Shown: piece by piece, positions 37,830 to 49,924 of the stretch
Position numbering within the stretch: position 1 is the stretch's first letter
Layout of the letters: the number at the start of each line of letters is the position of its first letter
Source: Agrypnia vestita
Taxonomy: Eukaryota; Arthropoda; Insecta; Trichoptera; Phryganeidae
DNA: 64,000 nt
Assembly: GCA_016648135.1 (NCBI GenBank)
Contig: JADDOH010002046.1
Coordinates: forward strand, 124,001-188,000
Direction: 5' to 3'
Program-made: the position numbers and the translations under genes
The notes under the pieces: generated by a model
What the model was told of the DNA's origin: nothing
What the model saw: only the letters and a program-made list of their open reading frames with translations
Database searches by the model: none

Positions 37830-38446
37830 GTTTTGAAACGGTACGAAAATTTACATACCTAGCCTCCCTGATAATAAACAACAATTATACTACAGAGGAG
37901 ATCCAGAAGCGCATAGTGAGCGCAAATCGCTGTTTTTTCCGCCTACAAAAGCAGATAAGAAGGCTGTCCAGAAACACCAAGATATTAGTGTACAAAACGT
38001 TTATTAGGCCAGCGCTCATGTACGCAGCTAAGACGTGGATACGGATACTAAGAGGAATGAGCGAGCACTGGACGTTTTTGAACGGAAAATTTTGAGGCAT
38101 ATCTTCGGACCGGTTCTAGAAAATGGATTTTGGCGCAGACGCTACAACAATGAGCTCTATACTCTGTTTAAGGAGCTAAACGTCACAAAATTTATAAAAC
38201 TGGGAAGACTTCGGTGGCTGGGTCATGTGGAGAGAATGACCGAGCATCAAGCACTAACTGAACTCAAGGCCGAAAGGAACTTAGGAAGGCCAAATTAAGA
38301 TGGAGCGACAACGTCTTTAAAGACATTTCTGCGTTGGAGCTTCTGAACTCGAGAGAGCTGGCACTAAACCGAGATGAGTAGAGAAAGACTCTTGAGGAGG
38401 CCAAGACCCACCAGGGGTTGTAGAGCCAAGAGTGATGATGATGATC
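37830..38446 (+). pseudogene. RTE-like LINE ORF2 C-terminal remnant
   Basis: Shifting frames read FETVRKFTYLASLI, then EEIQKRIVSANRCFFRLQKQ, LVYKTFIRPALMYAAKTW, FERKILRHIFGPV, NELYTLFKELNVTKFIK and LGRLRWLGHVERM. This is the segment after the reverse-transcriptase core through to the C-terminus. It ends in a TGATGATGATGAT tail at 38433-38446, as is usual for RTE LINEs. A sister copy in the other strand is at 46197-46765. Confidence 0.85.
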
Positions 38447-38696
38447 TTTCTGGTTGTAGCGTGCCGCTAGAATCCTGTTTCGTCATCCTCCATTGAGGCC
38501 TTTCCTGCTTCTAGTAGGTACCGCTCTTATGTTTTCTTTCAAGATGTCTTGAAGAACATGATTTGCTTCGATTGTCTGGTCGTAGGCATTCTGACTATGT
38601 GGCCAATACTAATGGCTTCAATGCTTATTATTTTAACTTCTTCAACTCACTATCATTTGTTCGTTAATTTTGCCATTTAATTGAAAACATCCTTAA

Positions 38697-39939
38697 CCCT
38701 TAACCACCTACCATACGTCTCACAGACCCCGTCGAATTGATAATCGTGAATATTTTTGTGCCCAAGATTCGTACGAACTTGTTAGTTCCTGTACCTATTC
38801 CCCGCGTCCCTATGTGCCGCGCAAGCGCTCGTACGTGCGTGCGTTTGCTTCAGGTGAGTAAAAAACTATCGCAGGGGGTCTGAGAGACCTATGGTAGGTG
38901 GTTACGTAATTTTTTTTAATCGTGTTTTTATGGTTTTCGTTTACGGTGTTTGGAACAAGATCTGTCAAGATCATGTATTGGAAGAAAGTTTTGCATTTGA
39001 TTGCGTATACGAAAAGCCAACTGTACTAGGTGATAAAGAAAATTCTCCATCCCAACATCATTTGTCTTCAATTTTACGTGGAAACGAAGAGTTTTCATCT
39101 GAAGATGAGGATCTGAAATTCAGTAGAGACCGTGGAAGAAGAATTATTTTGAAAGGAATTACTTTCGTTGGTCATCTGCCTTACCGTTTTTACGATTGAG
39201 AACTTTGCAGCATAATATAGTGCAGGAAAGAGAAGATAAAAAACCAGCATATCAGAGTGAGCTTAATTCTTTGTCTTGTTCACTGGATATTTAGCAGCAT
39301 TTTTTAATGACGAATGCAATTTGAAATTGCAATAATGTGAAATTCAACGTATCCTCCACAGAAACGTAACCACTTCATCAGCAGTTCCATGTAGCAGCAG
39401 TGCTGAAGAAAGGTTAGCGGTTCGTAAAAACTGTTCAACTTGCAAATACACAAAGAAACGCAATACACAAAACCTGTGTTTCGAATGTAAAGCACCAATT
39501 TGCCTTGAATGCTCAAACAAGCTGTGTTTTCGCTGACGTGAAAAACTATAAATTTAGAGCCTGCAATTTTATTTAATTTGTGATTTTATGGAGAATTTTA
39601 ATTTTTTTCTACGTTTGTTAATTATTCAACACTAAAAAAAAAGTTGTAAGAAGTTCCTATTCTACATGATAATTTTTGTGGATCTCATTTTCCAAATATA
39701 TTAGTTTGTAAGCCTGAAATAAGAGGTATTGACAATTATTTAAGATTAAAAGAAAAAAATGCTGGTTTTCATGTGCCTTCTTTTCTAATTAAGAGTTTAA
39801 TATGTTCCTCAATAGAATTTTAATTAAAAACAAAACCATTCTTTACTAAATTTTACCATTGTGAATTATTTTATTCGGGAGTCTCACAGACGTATGACAG
39901 GTGGTTGTGTAACAAAAATATATGCTAGGTGGTTAAGGG
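38697..39939 (+). mobile_element. piggyBac-type element, internally deleted
   Basis: TTAA flanks the unit at 38693-38696 and 39940-39943. The ends are exact 14-bp inverse copies, CCCTTAACCACCTA and TAGGTGGTTAAGGG. TTAA target sites and CCC...GGG ends are diagnostic of piggyBac. At 1243 bp it is about half a full element. The DDD catalytic part is absent, but the C-terminal zinc-finger portion is kept. Confidence 0.92.
39366..39536 (+). pseudogene. piggyBac transposase C-terminal Cys-rich domain
   Basis: 57 codons to the TGA at 39536: VTTSSAVPCSSSAEERLAVR, KNCSTCKYTKKRNTQNLCFE, CKAPICLECSNKLCFR. The spacing C-x2-C, then C-x2-C, then C-x2-C is the PHD/RING-like Cys-rich domain that ends piggyBac transposases and helps in terminal-repeat binding. 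It lacks a start and the catalytic body. A further open frame at 38891-39199 may be the acidic N-terminal part (SSEDEDL), but this is less clear. Confidence 0.75.
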
Positions 39940-39943
39940 TTAA

Positions 39944-42880
39944 ATATCGTTAGTAACAACTTAATAGCATACGGCTAAGAATGTTATTGAATTGAATTAT
40001 CTATTCATCATATATTTTGATGTACTGATCAATTTAAGGACACCTTTACAAAATTAACATTTTTCACCATTTATATCTAAATATTCTGAATAAAAGTCTG
40101 CCTGGCTCTACTGCGATACTATATTCTTCATTTGCATGAAAATGCGCCAGCTTATATGAAAAATTTACATAATACTGAAAGGAATAGTATCTAATCGGGA
40201 TGACATATTAAAAGTATTTTTAATATGTAATTTATCAACCATATTTTCCACCTATTAGTTAATAAAGTACTTTTAAGTAAAACGATTTTGACTCTTGTAA
40301 ATAATCGTCTAGACTTACAAGACTTCACAACTTCACACTTCAGATCATTTGTAATCAAAAACATTAAACATTTTGTGAAAATCATTCTTTAATTTAAATG
40401 TAATTTCGTTCATTCAAATGTGTTCTTGTCTTTTGCATTATACCCATGCTTCCCCTTCTGTATTTCTTGATTAACTGTTATAGTAACAATGTCGCTCGCA
40501 ATCTATCGAAAAGGCTGAATGGTTTTATATGATTTATTTTATAAGGTTTTATATGATCCCTTCCTTATTTATTCGCATTTGGCAGAAACAACCCAAGATT
40601 CCTTGAATCGGTTTGATAATAAGGTATTTATGTAGGGATAAAATGGTAATGATACATCTAGCAAAATGACCGCAAGTTTTCTGGTAGATTAACGAGATTC
40701 TGAAAAGGTAAGAATAGAATGGGTAGTTGTGCATTAGGACAGAACGATGTGAGAGCATTTCGGCGAGTGTGTACATGGTGAGCTCTCGCCTACCCTCGCC
40801 TGCTCTCGTCCTCGACGATTGTATACAGCCGCCATTATATTAAACATCATAACATTTTTTTTGTATGAATTTAATATTAAACCATTGTTGAGTTATAAAA
40901 ATACTTCAAATACCGCTTAAAGATTTTTGAAGGAGATGTTTTTTTCTTTACAATCCCGCCTTTATTTTAATAGGTTTGTTTTTTCCCCATTGATTTTTAA
41001 TTTGTTTATTTTTACCTGAGAATAACATAAAATATATTCCTTGACAGTTAACGTTACTTTACCAATTTACAAAATTCTGCAATATTCCTAGCCTTTATCT
41101 CTTAAACTTTCCCAACTCTCTAGTTGTAAATAATAGATTGCTGATTTAAATTTAATTTAAAAAAAATTATACCACGGAATTGTTTCATTTAATTAAAAAA
41201 ACGTGTTTTTAGGAACCACGCTTCAAAAAGGTATCAAGTATGTATTTGGAAGCAAACATCGTAAATGCATTTCTGTCATAGGGGCTTCAAAGTAAAAAAT
41301 ATTTCCTCAATCAGATAGTATTATTATTTATGATCACCAAAAGATACAAAATCAGAAAAAAAAAATATTTTTAATCCGATTTTTTTACTCTTGAACATTT
41401 TTAAAGAAGAATTTTTTTTAAATGTGAATTTTTTATGGCAATTTTTCCAAAATTGGCGTGCTTTCAAAAATACTAGAGACAAAAAGTTACTTAAGGGTCC
41501 GTGTTAGAGGTTAATTTGACTTAATAAAATAATTCGAAATTTATAATTATATATCGATATTTAATATAGCGTGCTAATATACAATATTGTTACATAAACA
41601 ATAAAGCTAGAAATGTATAATTTTACGAAAATGGCGACATTTTATATATAATTGGATAAAATTTTTGGACAAATGACATTACTGTCGTACCATCGATATT
41701 ATGTAATATAGTCATCATTGTTTGAATTCTGTCTGTTTTGCAGCTTATTTGTCTCTCACTGTTTTTGCTGCCTACGGTTGGCGTAGTTTATGATAAATGT
41801 TATTATTTGCTAACTGTACATTTTATTTTTTATTTGCACGGTTCCTTAATATTTATTTATAATTTGAAATATTTTATTCCCCTTCCCTAAACTTCCATTT
41901 GAATTTCCCATCCGTATAAATGTGCCAAAATGTTTTAAAAAATAATTAGTGTTTGTGTATCTGTTTAACAGACTGAAGTTGGAGCAGGAATGCTTAGTTT
42001 CATAATTAACAATGATTGAAAAATGCTTTCAATGTCGATAATATTTATGTGCAAAATATAAATAATTTATAAATATTGCTATAATTTTTGTTCCCAAGTT
42101 TATTCTTAACCAAGTAATATTAAATAATGGAACATGTTTGTGTTATAGATGTGTACTATTTATACAATAATATTTATATATTTCGAGCTGTTGACATATT
42201 AACTTTCGTATGACTCAAATATTTTTTTAGGTATTTTAATTATAAAATTGTAAAAAGCGACCAAAAATTCCGATATTGTATTACTTTTAAACACATGTTG
42301 AGGATTTTTGGTAAATTTAAGCCACATTTTTATTTTGCTATTTTAGTATCAAGATAATTTCTATAAACTTTTGATAGGGCGTCGGTGTCGGCAAAATTTC
42401 TAAATGATGAATGGTTGCAAAAACAGCCGAGCCATGTTTTCACCCAAGATTTCCTTTCATATCAGTACCCTATGTATGATGGAAAAATATTTACATCCTC
42501 AAATAAACATGTATTTACTTTTCATTGAAAGTTGCAAGGCCGCAATAATTCACTCAGCGTACTCAAAAAAAAAAATTTTAATTGGTACAGAATTGCGAAT
42601 AATTTTTTACAATCAAAAATTTTATTAAGTTCTGTGGAGTGACCACCAATTATGTGTTTATATATATTATTTCTGTCGGGATTTAAAATATCTTGCACAG
42701 AATTGTTTTAATATTTTCACACATCCCACTTTTAAACACATACTTCATTTTCATCCACAAAATTCTTTTCAAAATTATTAATAATTTTTCCTGCACGTTA
42801 TTCTTCATTCTGCACACGATTTGTAAAGCATTCAGCCAACTTTTGGACTCAGCTATAAAACCCTTCCTTTAATTATATGT
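39944..42880. other. SK intron, no gene or element recognised
   Basis: AT-rich intron with long A/T runs. Short open frames at 40191-40385, 40549-40776 and 42404-42628 have no recognisable motif. No inverted termini seen. Confidence 0.6.
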
Positions 42881-42886
42881 ATATAT

Positions 42887-43965
42887 TAGAGATGAAACGG
42901 ATAGTGGTTTGGTCGGACGCCGGATACCGAATATCCGACGACCCCCTCCGCCGGATAACTGGATAACCGGCCGCCGAATATTCGGCCCGTAGCCACATGT
43001 TTAGATCCGAATTTAACCGCGGGGTACATCGTCGTGAGTGATAAGTGAGCGAATGATACTTACGCATTGACTCACCATACCTAAGAGCCTCGTTGAAAAC
43101 TGAATTAGAAAGTATTTTCAGCCCCTTAAGACAAGATCCAACTGATTACAACCTTCCTGGACCCAAGAATCAAGACAAATTATTTGGGGGCTTGTTGGGG
43201 GAAATGTTGAATCTGAAAGAGAGCGACAGTAAATCCTGATGAAAAAATATCTTGCGATGAATCCTCCAACAGTGGAAATCCATCGCCATCTCTTGTACCT
43301 GATAAAAGAAACAGAAGTGACGAGATTGGATAAAATGTCACTCGCGAAAGTGAATTTTGGGATCACTTCAACGAAATGGCAAATAAAAATAATAGCCAGT
43401 GTCATCAAATAAGGATCAAGAAAAGATCACAATTGAAGCGAGATTGACTATTACTTGAAGACAGTTCGAATCCACCGTAATCACGACCACAGCATATGGT
43501 GGACAGTGTCAAAATTTAATTTAATTTAAAACAATACCCAAATTTGACAGGCTTGACAGAATATAACCTTTATTTCCTTCTAGTAGCGTATACAGTGAAA
43601 TGAAATACTATTTTCTGAAGCCGGCCAAGTTTATGAAAACAAGCACAACCGCTTAATGCCAAAATGCAGAGAAACTAGTGTTTATTCATCATAATTAGCC
43701 ATCGCTTAATTTTGAACACTAACCGATTTCTGGATTAAATAAATAATATGCAATATTTCTTAAACTGTGCGGTTATTGATTGCTTACAATGATATTATTC
43801 TATCAATTAATCAATTGTATGGCGTTCATTTCATAAAAATCCGCAAATTTCGCAGTTTAAAGAAAATCGGGTATCCACCGGATATTGAGCTACTATCTGG
43901 TATCCGGCCGGATAGTAAAACTAAGCCGAATACCAGGTATTTACCGGATATCCGTTTCATCTCTA
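42887..43965. mobile_element. hAT-like non-autonomous element
   Basis: The ends are TAGAGATGAAACGGATA and the inverse TATCCGTTTCATCTCTA (17 bp exact), with further GCCGGATA / TATCCGG text inside. The flanks GTATATAT and GTATTTCT agree at 6 of 8 positions, fitting an 8-bp target duplication. TAGAG ends plus 8-bp duplications point to hAT. The interior (about 43100-43450) has a broken frame with FWDHFNEMANKN, resembling hAT transposase, but no intact ORF. Confidence 0.75.
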
Positions 43966-44452
43966 GTATTTCTTCTTTTACATTTCCTCGTGCCCCTTCT
44001 TGACCCAGGCGTATCCGCATATTTTATTTTTTATTGAATCATTCTTCTTCCCTTGACCTACTCGCGTGTATCAAAACCTATAGCATTCTGCAGGACAAGA
44101 TTTATTTATGTGACTTGGCTAATTACTGTACTTTTACCGGTTTTTACTTTTTGAAGTGTCTTGGCTTTAATGTGTAATATATGGCTATATAAACTCTTTC
44201 ACATGTGTCAGCTTATACTTGTAACTTTCTGCGGACCTGAACTCGTCTAACTGACTGGTCCTATTACTTTTTCACTTTTCTACCGAACTAGACTTGTTGA
44301 CTATTCCTCATACCTGTCTTCGGGCTTAAACTTTTCCGCGTGTCTTGGTTAATCCTCGTACCCTTCTTCGCTTATCCTTGAACCCTGACTCCCGAATCTC
44401 CCTTGTCTGGAAATATAAGGTCTAGACTGATGCTCACGGGCTGATCGCGCAG

Positions 44453-44588
44453 GTTTCACGATGCTGAGCACGCCAACTTACTAAACTCCATGTGGCTGAC
44501 GGCGATCACGTTCCTCTGCGTTGGCTACGGAGACATTGTGCCCAACACCTATTGCGGGAGAGGCATCACCCTCACATGTGGGATGGTG
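44453..44588 (+). CDS. SK: SK channel pore exon, version A (CVGYGD)
   Basis: 136 bp: one base completing Arg, then 45 codons, ending in phase 0. It reads [45 protein letters not shown]. This covers the pore turret, pore helix, selectivity filter (GYG) and the start of S6. The acceptor is ATCGCGCAG (ending 44452) and the donor is GTATGT at 44589. A second exon of identical length and phase at 48032 encodes the same region. Using both would duplicate the pore and shift the frame, so they should be alternatives. The filter's first residue is Cys, where most potassium channels have Thr or Ser. Confidence 0.95.
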
Positions 44589-45323
44589 GTATGTAAACCG
44601 GGAACCCTTCATAGAGCTGCTCCAAGTGTAGCCTCCGATGATACAGCGTAGAGCAATGTAACTAGTCGGTTCCTTGAAAAACTGGTCTGGCAGTTTAAAT
44701 TTATTCCTTTTATCCAATCAGTAAATTCGATTTGTTGAGCTGAAATTTGTTTCCTCAAAATTTAATATTATACAGTATTGTAGCTTTCCATAAATATAAA
44801 CATTTCTTGACCGGGAGGCAATGCAACCTTATTTTTTGTATAAATAGAGCTCGTCTTACTAAAACGGGATGGTTATTTCTATGGAAATTTAACAATTAAC
44901 CTCAAATATAAATTTGACAAAGCATAAAAAGGAAGAGCGAAAGCGCACACGTGTATGTATGAAAAGGAAACGATAACTTGATTCCTTACTTTCTGGGTAC
45001 ATACGGCTGTAATTGGAGCAGCGCTGTGCATTGCTTTGTAGAAAAACATAACCAATAGTCGCAATTAGATACCAGTTTTCCATACGGTCAATGTGCTATG
45101 AATGATCCCTGAATGTGTCGGTACGTATCCAGGTTCATTATTTATCTCTCTCATACCGTCCGATGGAGCACAGACCAGATAAATTAAGGTATCAAATATG
45201 TTTTATTCCCCATCTAAGTAAAACTACGGCCATGAAATATAACAGCCATATTCTAAAAAGGTGATAAGGAAGCAATTTAGAATTTGCAAAGAAAAAGTAG
45301 ATTCAGCTAAGACTAATCTCTTA

Positions 45324-45480
45324 GGGCCGGTTGTTTCAAGTTGGATTAAAGTAAGCGTTCTTTTAATGCATAGATTTTTACGTTCTTCACCAATCAGACG
45401 ATCCGTTTTCGTAAAAATCTATGCTTTAATGGTCGATTAAAGCATATACTTACTTTGATCGAACTTGAAACAACCGGGCC
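45324..45480. mobile_element. MITE, PIF/Harbinger-like
   Basis: The 157-bp unit has ends GGGCCGGTTGTTTCAAGTT and AACTTGAAACAACCGGGCC in inverse and is flanked on each side by TTA. The 3-bp TTA duplication and GGGCC-type termini fit PIF/Harbinger. The inner part is also palindromic (AAAATCTATGC / GCATAGATTTTT). It is non-coding. Confidence 0.8.
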
Positions 45481-46112
45481 TTAGAGAGCACTTCACTCTC
45501 AGACCGTTAAAGATCAAATAAATTAAGACTTTCTAGAATTCCTACGAAGTTTAAGAAATCGCTGTCATTGGCCAATTTCAATCATTTGAGTTTAATCAAA
45601 TTGACAGTGATCCAAGGAGATAAAAATATTAATTCTGTACATCAATAATACAACTATAACTAAACAAGGTCACTTATTTTCACACCATTTATTACCTAAA
45701 ATTGAGTTAAAACTGCGTTGTGATGCTAATTTATATTTAATTTATTTATATATTTTTTATAAATAAATAATAATATTTTCTAAATACCCAAAATAGGTTA
45801 AAATAAACAGCGTTGTGATTAAAACGATACTTTTATTTATTGTATAAAACTTAACACTGAACTCGCATTTAACTACCTGAAAAAATGTTTTTCAATGTTC
45901 CTTTTGCGCATTTCTTATTATATCAAAATGGTTCGTGTTTTATTAAAAATAATCTAAAAATCATCCTCGCACATAAAATGATGTTAAAGTGTGCTTTAAA
46001 ATAAAAATTAATAAATAAAGAATCATAAATAAAATTCTCATTTAACACAATTTTATTTATTTCTTCGTAATAATAAAAATAAAATACTTTATTTTTACAA
46101 CTATCTATTGAT

Positions 46113-46158
46113 AAATCAACATGTTACGGCGACAACGGTCCCTTCATCAGGATACAGT
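46113..46158 (-). ncRNA. Hammerhead-like motif 4 (degraded)
   Basis: CTGATGA followed by extra A and GGGACCG is present, but GTAA stands in place of GAAA. ACATGT follows. Stem I ATC/GAT pairs. Likely inactive. Confidence 0.4.
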
Positions 46159-46196
46159 GTATACTAAAAAATTAAATTAGAAGTATAGAAAATTAA

Positions 46197-46765
46197 ATAT
46201 TCATCATCATCAGCGCTCTTGGCTCTACAACTCCTGGTGGGTCTTGGTCTCCTCAAGAGTCTTCCTCCACTAGTCTAGATTTAGTGCCAGCTCTCTCCAG
46301 TTCAGAAGCTCCAAGGTAGCAATGTCTTTGAGGACGTTGTCGCTCCATCTTAATTTTGGCCTTCCTAAGCTCCTTCGCCCTATCGGCCTTGAGTTCAGCA
46401 GGGACTTTGGTGCTTGATGCTCGGTCATTCTCTCCACATGACCTAACCATCGAAGTCTTCCCAGTTTTATAAATTTTGTGACGTTTAGCTCCTTAAACAA
46501 AGTATAGAGCTCATCGTTGTAAAGTCTGCGCCAAAATCCACTTCCAAACCTGTCCGAATATACGCCTAAAAATTTTCCTTTCAAAAACGTTCAGTGCTCG
46601 CACATTCCTCTTAGTACCAATGTCTCAGCTGCGTACGTGAGCGCTGGCCTAATAAGCGTTTTTTACACTAATATCTTGGTTTTTCTGGACAGAAGTCTGG
46701 ATTTTATCTGCTTTTGTAGGCGGAAAAAAAGAGATTTGCGCTCACTACGTGCTTCTAGATCGAAA
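46197..46765 (-). pseudogene. RTE-like LINE ORF2 C-terminal remnant
   Basis: The minus strand repeats the text of 37830-38446: NDELYTLFKELNVTKFIK, LGRLRWLGHVERMTEHQAP, GRPKLRWSDNVLKDIATLEL, with upstream frames giving the ALTYAAETL-like segment. The 3' end has the (TGA)n tail, seen here as TCATCATCATCA at 46200-46211. It lies within a Penelope-type pair. Confidence 0.85.
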
Positions 46766-46964
46766 AATTAAATATTATTAATAACTAAATCCTTTTTACA
46801 AATATTTACATTTCAAATTTGTTTTCACTTCATAATAAGTTATTCAACTTATTTTTATTTTCTTTTTTGCTTTTTATTTATGTCTATACATACAATTTTG
46901 AATGTATGTTAATATAGTATACTTTACATAATTTATTGTACTCTCATTTTGCATTTCCATAATA

Positions 46965-47012
46965 CATTGTTTCCTGACGAAGGGATCATTAGACAAGAAA
47001 CATGTTGATTTA
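46965..47012 (+). ncRNA. Hammerhead-like motif 5 (degraded)
   Basis: CTGACGA at 46974-46980, extra A, then GGGATC and GAAACATGT. N7 of the core is C, which the consensus allows, but stem II no longer pairs well. Confidence 0.4.
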
Positions 47013-48031
47013 TCAATAAATAGTGGTTTAAACGAAGTGTTCTATTTTTATTATTAATAAATAATGTTGCCACAAAATAATTTTGTTAAAATTTGGGAAG
47101 AATTTTATTTATAACATTCAATTTTAGTATTATCATTACGCAGTCGTGATAAAATCCAATTTATTTGAGAATATTTTTTTTTATTTTTCTTTCTTTATTT
47201 TCATTATAATATGAGTAGGTATATTTATAGTAAAATACGTAAATTGAAAATTTTTTAAGGAAAAATAATTTTCAAGTCAATCATGTAGGTACTTGTATAA
47301 ATGGGTACTTGGATTATGATTAAAAATAACTCCTTAAAGGTGCACCGAAAATAGGAGACATTTATTTCACTCGATTAAAATTATTGATTAACACACAATA
47401 TCTGATTTGTCTGCATGTTTTGCATTATTTTTTCACTATTTTGTAATACACTTTTCTAATTTTCACACACGCACATGTGTCTTATGATCAGCACTTTATT
47501 TTGATACAAATTAATATTTTTTATTATTATTTAATTTTAGTAAGTCGAAAATAAAATTTAAGAATTACTGATAAATAATATTAGCGTAAATCCCAATATT
47601 TCTAAAATTTTCATGTAATTTACACACTCAACAAGTTTACTTCACAAAACTGTTTAATTTTCTGATTTTCTCTGCTTACATAAAATATTTTTTAAAAAAA
47701 TTACATACAAATTACATTATTATCATCTTTTGAATAGAACCTACTTGTATCAAACCCGTAACAATGGATGAAACATTTAAACTTTGTCAAAATATATGTG
47801 TATTACGGTATTTTTGTATTTTCCATTACCCTTAAACATTGGCTGCCTTCTTTGGACAACACAACGTCATTGGATTCCATCTTGGACATCAACTATGGAA
47901 CCTCGCTCATCAAACGACGTAAACCCTTACATCTTCACACTCGCGAAACTCTAAACAATTTCCACAAAACCAATCCTTAATCACCGAATCGCTTTGCACC
48001 AACTTCTTTTGTCGCTACCAATGGACGCCAG

Positions 48032-48167
48032 GTTCCACGATGAGGAGCACGCCAATCTTCTGAATGCCATGTGGCTGATAGCCATCACATTTCTGTCAGT
48101 CGGGTTCGGGGACATTGTTCCAAATACTTACTGTGGAAGGGGAATCGCTGTTAGTACCGGCATTATG
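48032..48167 (+). CDS. SK: SK channel pore exon, version B (SVGFGD)
   Basis: 136 bp with the same phases as the exon at 44453. It reads [45 protein letters not shown]. It differs from version A at 11 of 45 residues: near the turret (E for A, A for S), in the pore helix (I for T), in the filter (S for C, F for Y) and at the start of S6 (AVSTGIM for TLTCGMV). The acceptor is GGACGCCAG (ending 48031) and the donor is a consensus GTGAGT at 48168. Both versions join correctly to [11 protein letters not shown] in the next exon. The upstream open frame from 47994 is intron read-through, not coding. Confidence 0.96.
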
Positions 48168-49915
48168 GTGAGTATTGACAATACTTTGTACTTTTATTTG
48201 ATTTATTAATATATGTTTAAATGTGTTGGCCCATAAATGGCCTCCCCTTCCCGCGCTTAATAGTACAATAGAAATTCGAAAAATATCGTAGCTGTTTGTT
48301 GCCAAATCGCGGGAGCGCTATCTCTCTGGTAATAAAACCTCGGAAATGGTGATCGTAATTGCCTCAAAAATGTTGAATGTAAAAGCGAAATGAGATTTTT
48401 GTGTATAACTTATTTAACAATGTTATAATATAATGATATCACAATAATGCAAATCGTGATTACCTACTGATTAATAAATTTGTATTATCATCAATTTGTG
48501 GCTTAATATTTTACATTATAGTCATATCATAGAAGAATTTACAATGTAATAATAAAACCAAAATACTGATATAACCAAAATATGTATTGAAAATAAAATT
48601 ATTTATTTTAAACGCTATCAGCAAGATCAACTCAATAAAATGAAATAATAGCCTTTTTAATAATGTTTTTTTTATGTTTCCATTAAATTGAAATCAGTTG
48701 AATCCTGGTTTCAATTTCATCTCGAAGCATATTCAATGCGCTTCATATATCCTGGACTTAATTGCAATATTGACCATATTTTGCAGTAAATAAATTCCCC
48801 AATGAATCCAATATATTGTGGTGCAGCAAGAAATTGCAAGCAAGCCAAGCATTAAATAAGAAAAAGGGAAATAAATTACGTATATGAAAGTTAAGAAAGT
48901 TCTTAGGTTTTCACGACCATTCAGAATCTTCTGGTTTGTGTCTTCTGGTATATTATGCCATGTTTTTACGACCTTTCTGGCCCAAAGGTCAGAAAATGTT
49001 CGAATATCGATGAAATATAAAATATAAGGTAGGTATAATACAATATAAATATAGAAACTTGTAAGAAAAATATTTCTCGAAAGTCTAAAAAGGTACCAAG
49101 AACGCTCTCAGTGTAGTAAATTCACCACATCTATAATAAGTGTTTTTAATTTAAATAAAGTAAATTTTATTAAGTTATATTATAGTTCTACTCAACCTAT
49201 CCGAATAATATTTGAACAAAAAATAAACGAGGCGAAACTCTTAACTGTTTTCAATTACGTTTGCCATAAAAATTTATGCGAGGCATCACCAAGTAATTTC
49301 TTCTGTAGATTATTTTCTTTGCTCGAGATATTCCGTGAGAATAAATTAACATCGATTATCTTTTCTGTACACTTTATAAAAGGCTGAATAGTTTTTCGAC
49401 CGAATTGGAGCGCCTGAGAGGATTCACTAAAGCGGATAGTGGGATACTATCGCAGTGTTGGCAAATTAAACCAATATTCTTGGGAGATGGAGTTTAGATG
49501 AAGAATCAATTTTTTAATTGTTGAGAAACGCGGATCTAGTGGAACTATTTATTTTAATTAAAAACTTTCCAAAAATATTTAAAATAAGTATTATACATAT
49601 ACCATGCATCGTACGAAACATTTCATCACGATAAAAACACATACCTAACTTGAAAGCAATGAAATGCTAATATTAATTTCATAATTCAATCCCATAGATA
49701 CTAGCAACTATAACAATAATTCTATTGTGACAATTGACACTGTCATGCAATCCTGATATATTTAAAGTAAATTTTTCTTGGCTATAGCGTCGAAGTTGTT
49801 AATTTGTCGTGTTTTGTATCACGATTTCTCGTTCAAACGCATACAAACTGATCGGTATTGCAAAAACTGTTGGGAGAAGAGGGTTGTGGAATAGAGTTTC
49901 TTTCATTAAATTTGG
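48168..49915. other. SK intron, no gene or element recognised
   Basis: AT-rich intron between pore exon B and the next TIR element. No motif-bearing frame or inverted ends seen. Confidence 0.6.
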
Positions 49916-49924
49916 CTAAGTCTA

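Larger units (their letters stand above)
46090..47060. mobile_element. Penelope-type inverted pair B, split by a LINE
   Basis: The left arm at about 46090-46196 (ATTGATAAATCAACATGT, then TTCATCAGGATAC) is matched in inverse by the right arm at about 46766-47060 (CCTGACGAAGG, then ACATGTTGATTTATCAAT). The LINE at 46197-46765 sits between them, with GAAAATTAAATATT near both its edges. Both hammerhead-like motifs are degraded. Confidence 0.6.

Noticed and set aside
47994..48031. Open frame [10 protein letters not shown] joined to pore exon B
   Set aside because: It is read-through of the intron before the acceptor at 48031; pore version A has no counterpart and other SK proteins lack it.
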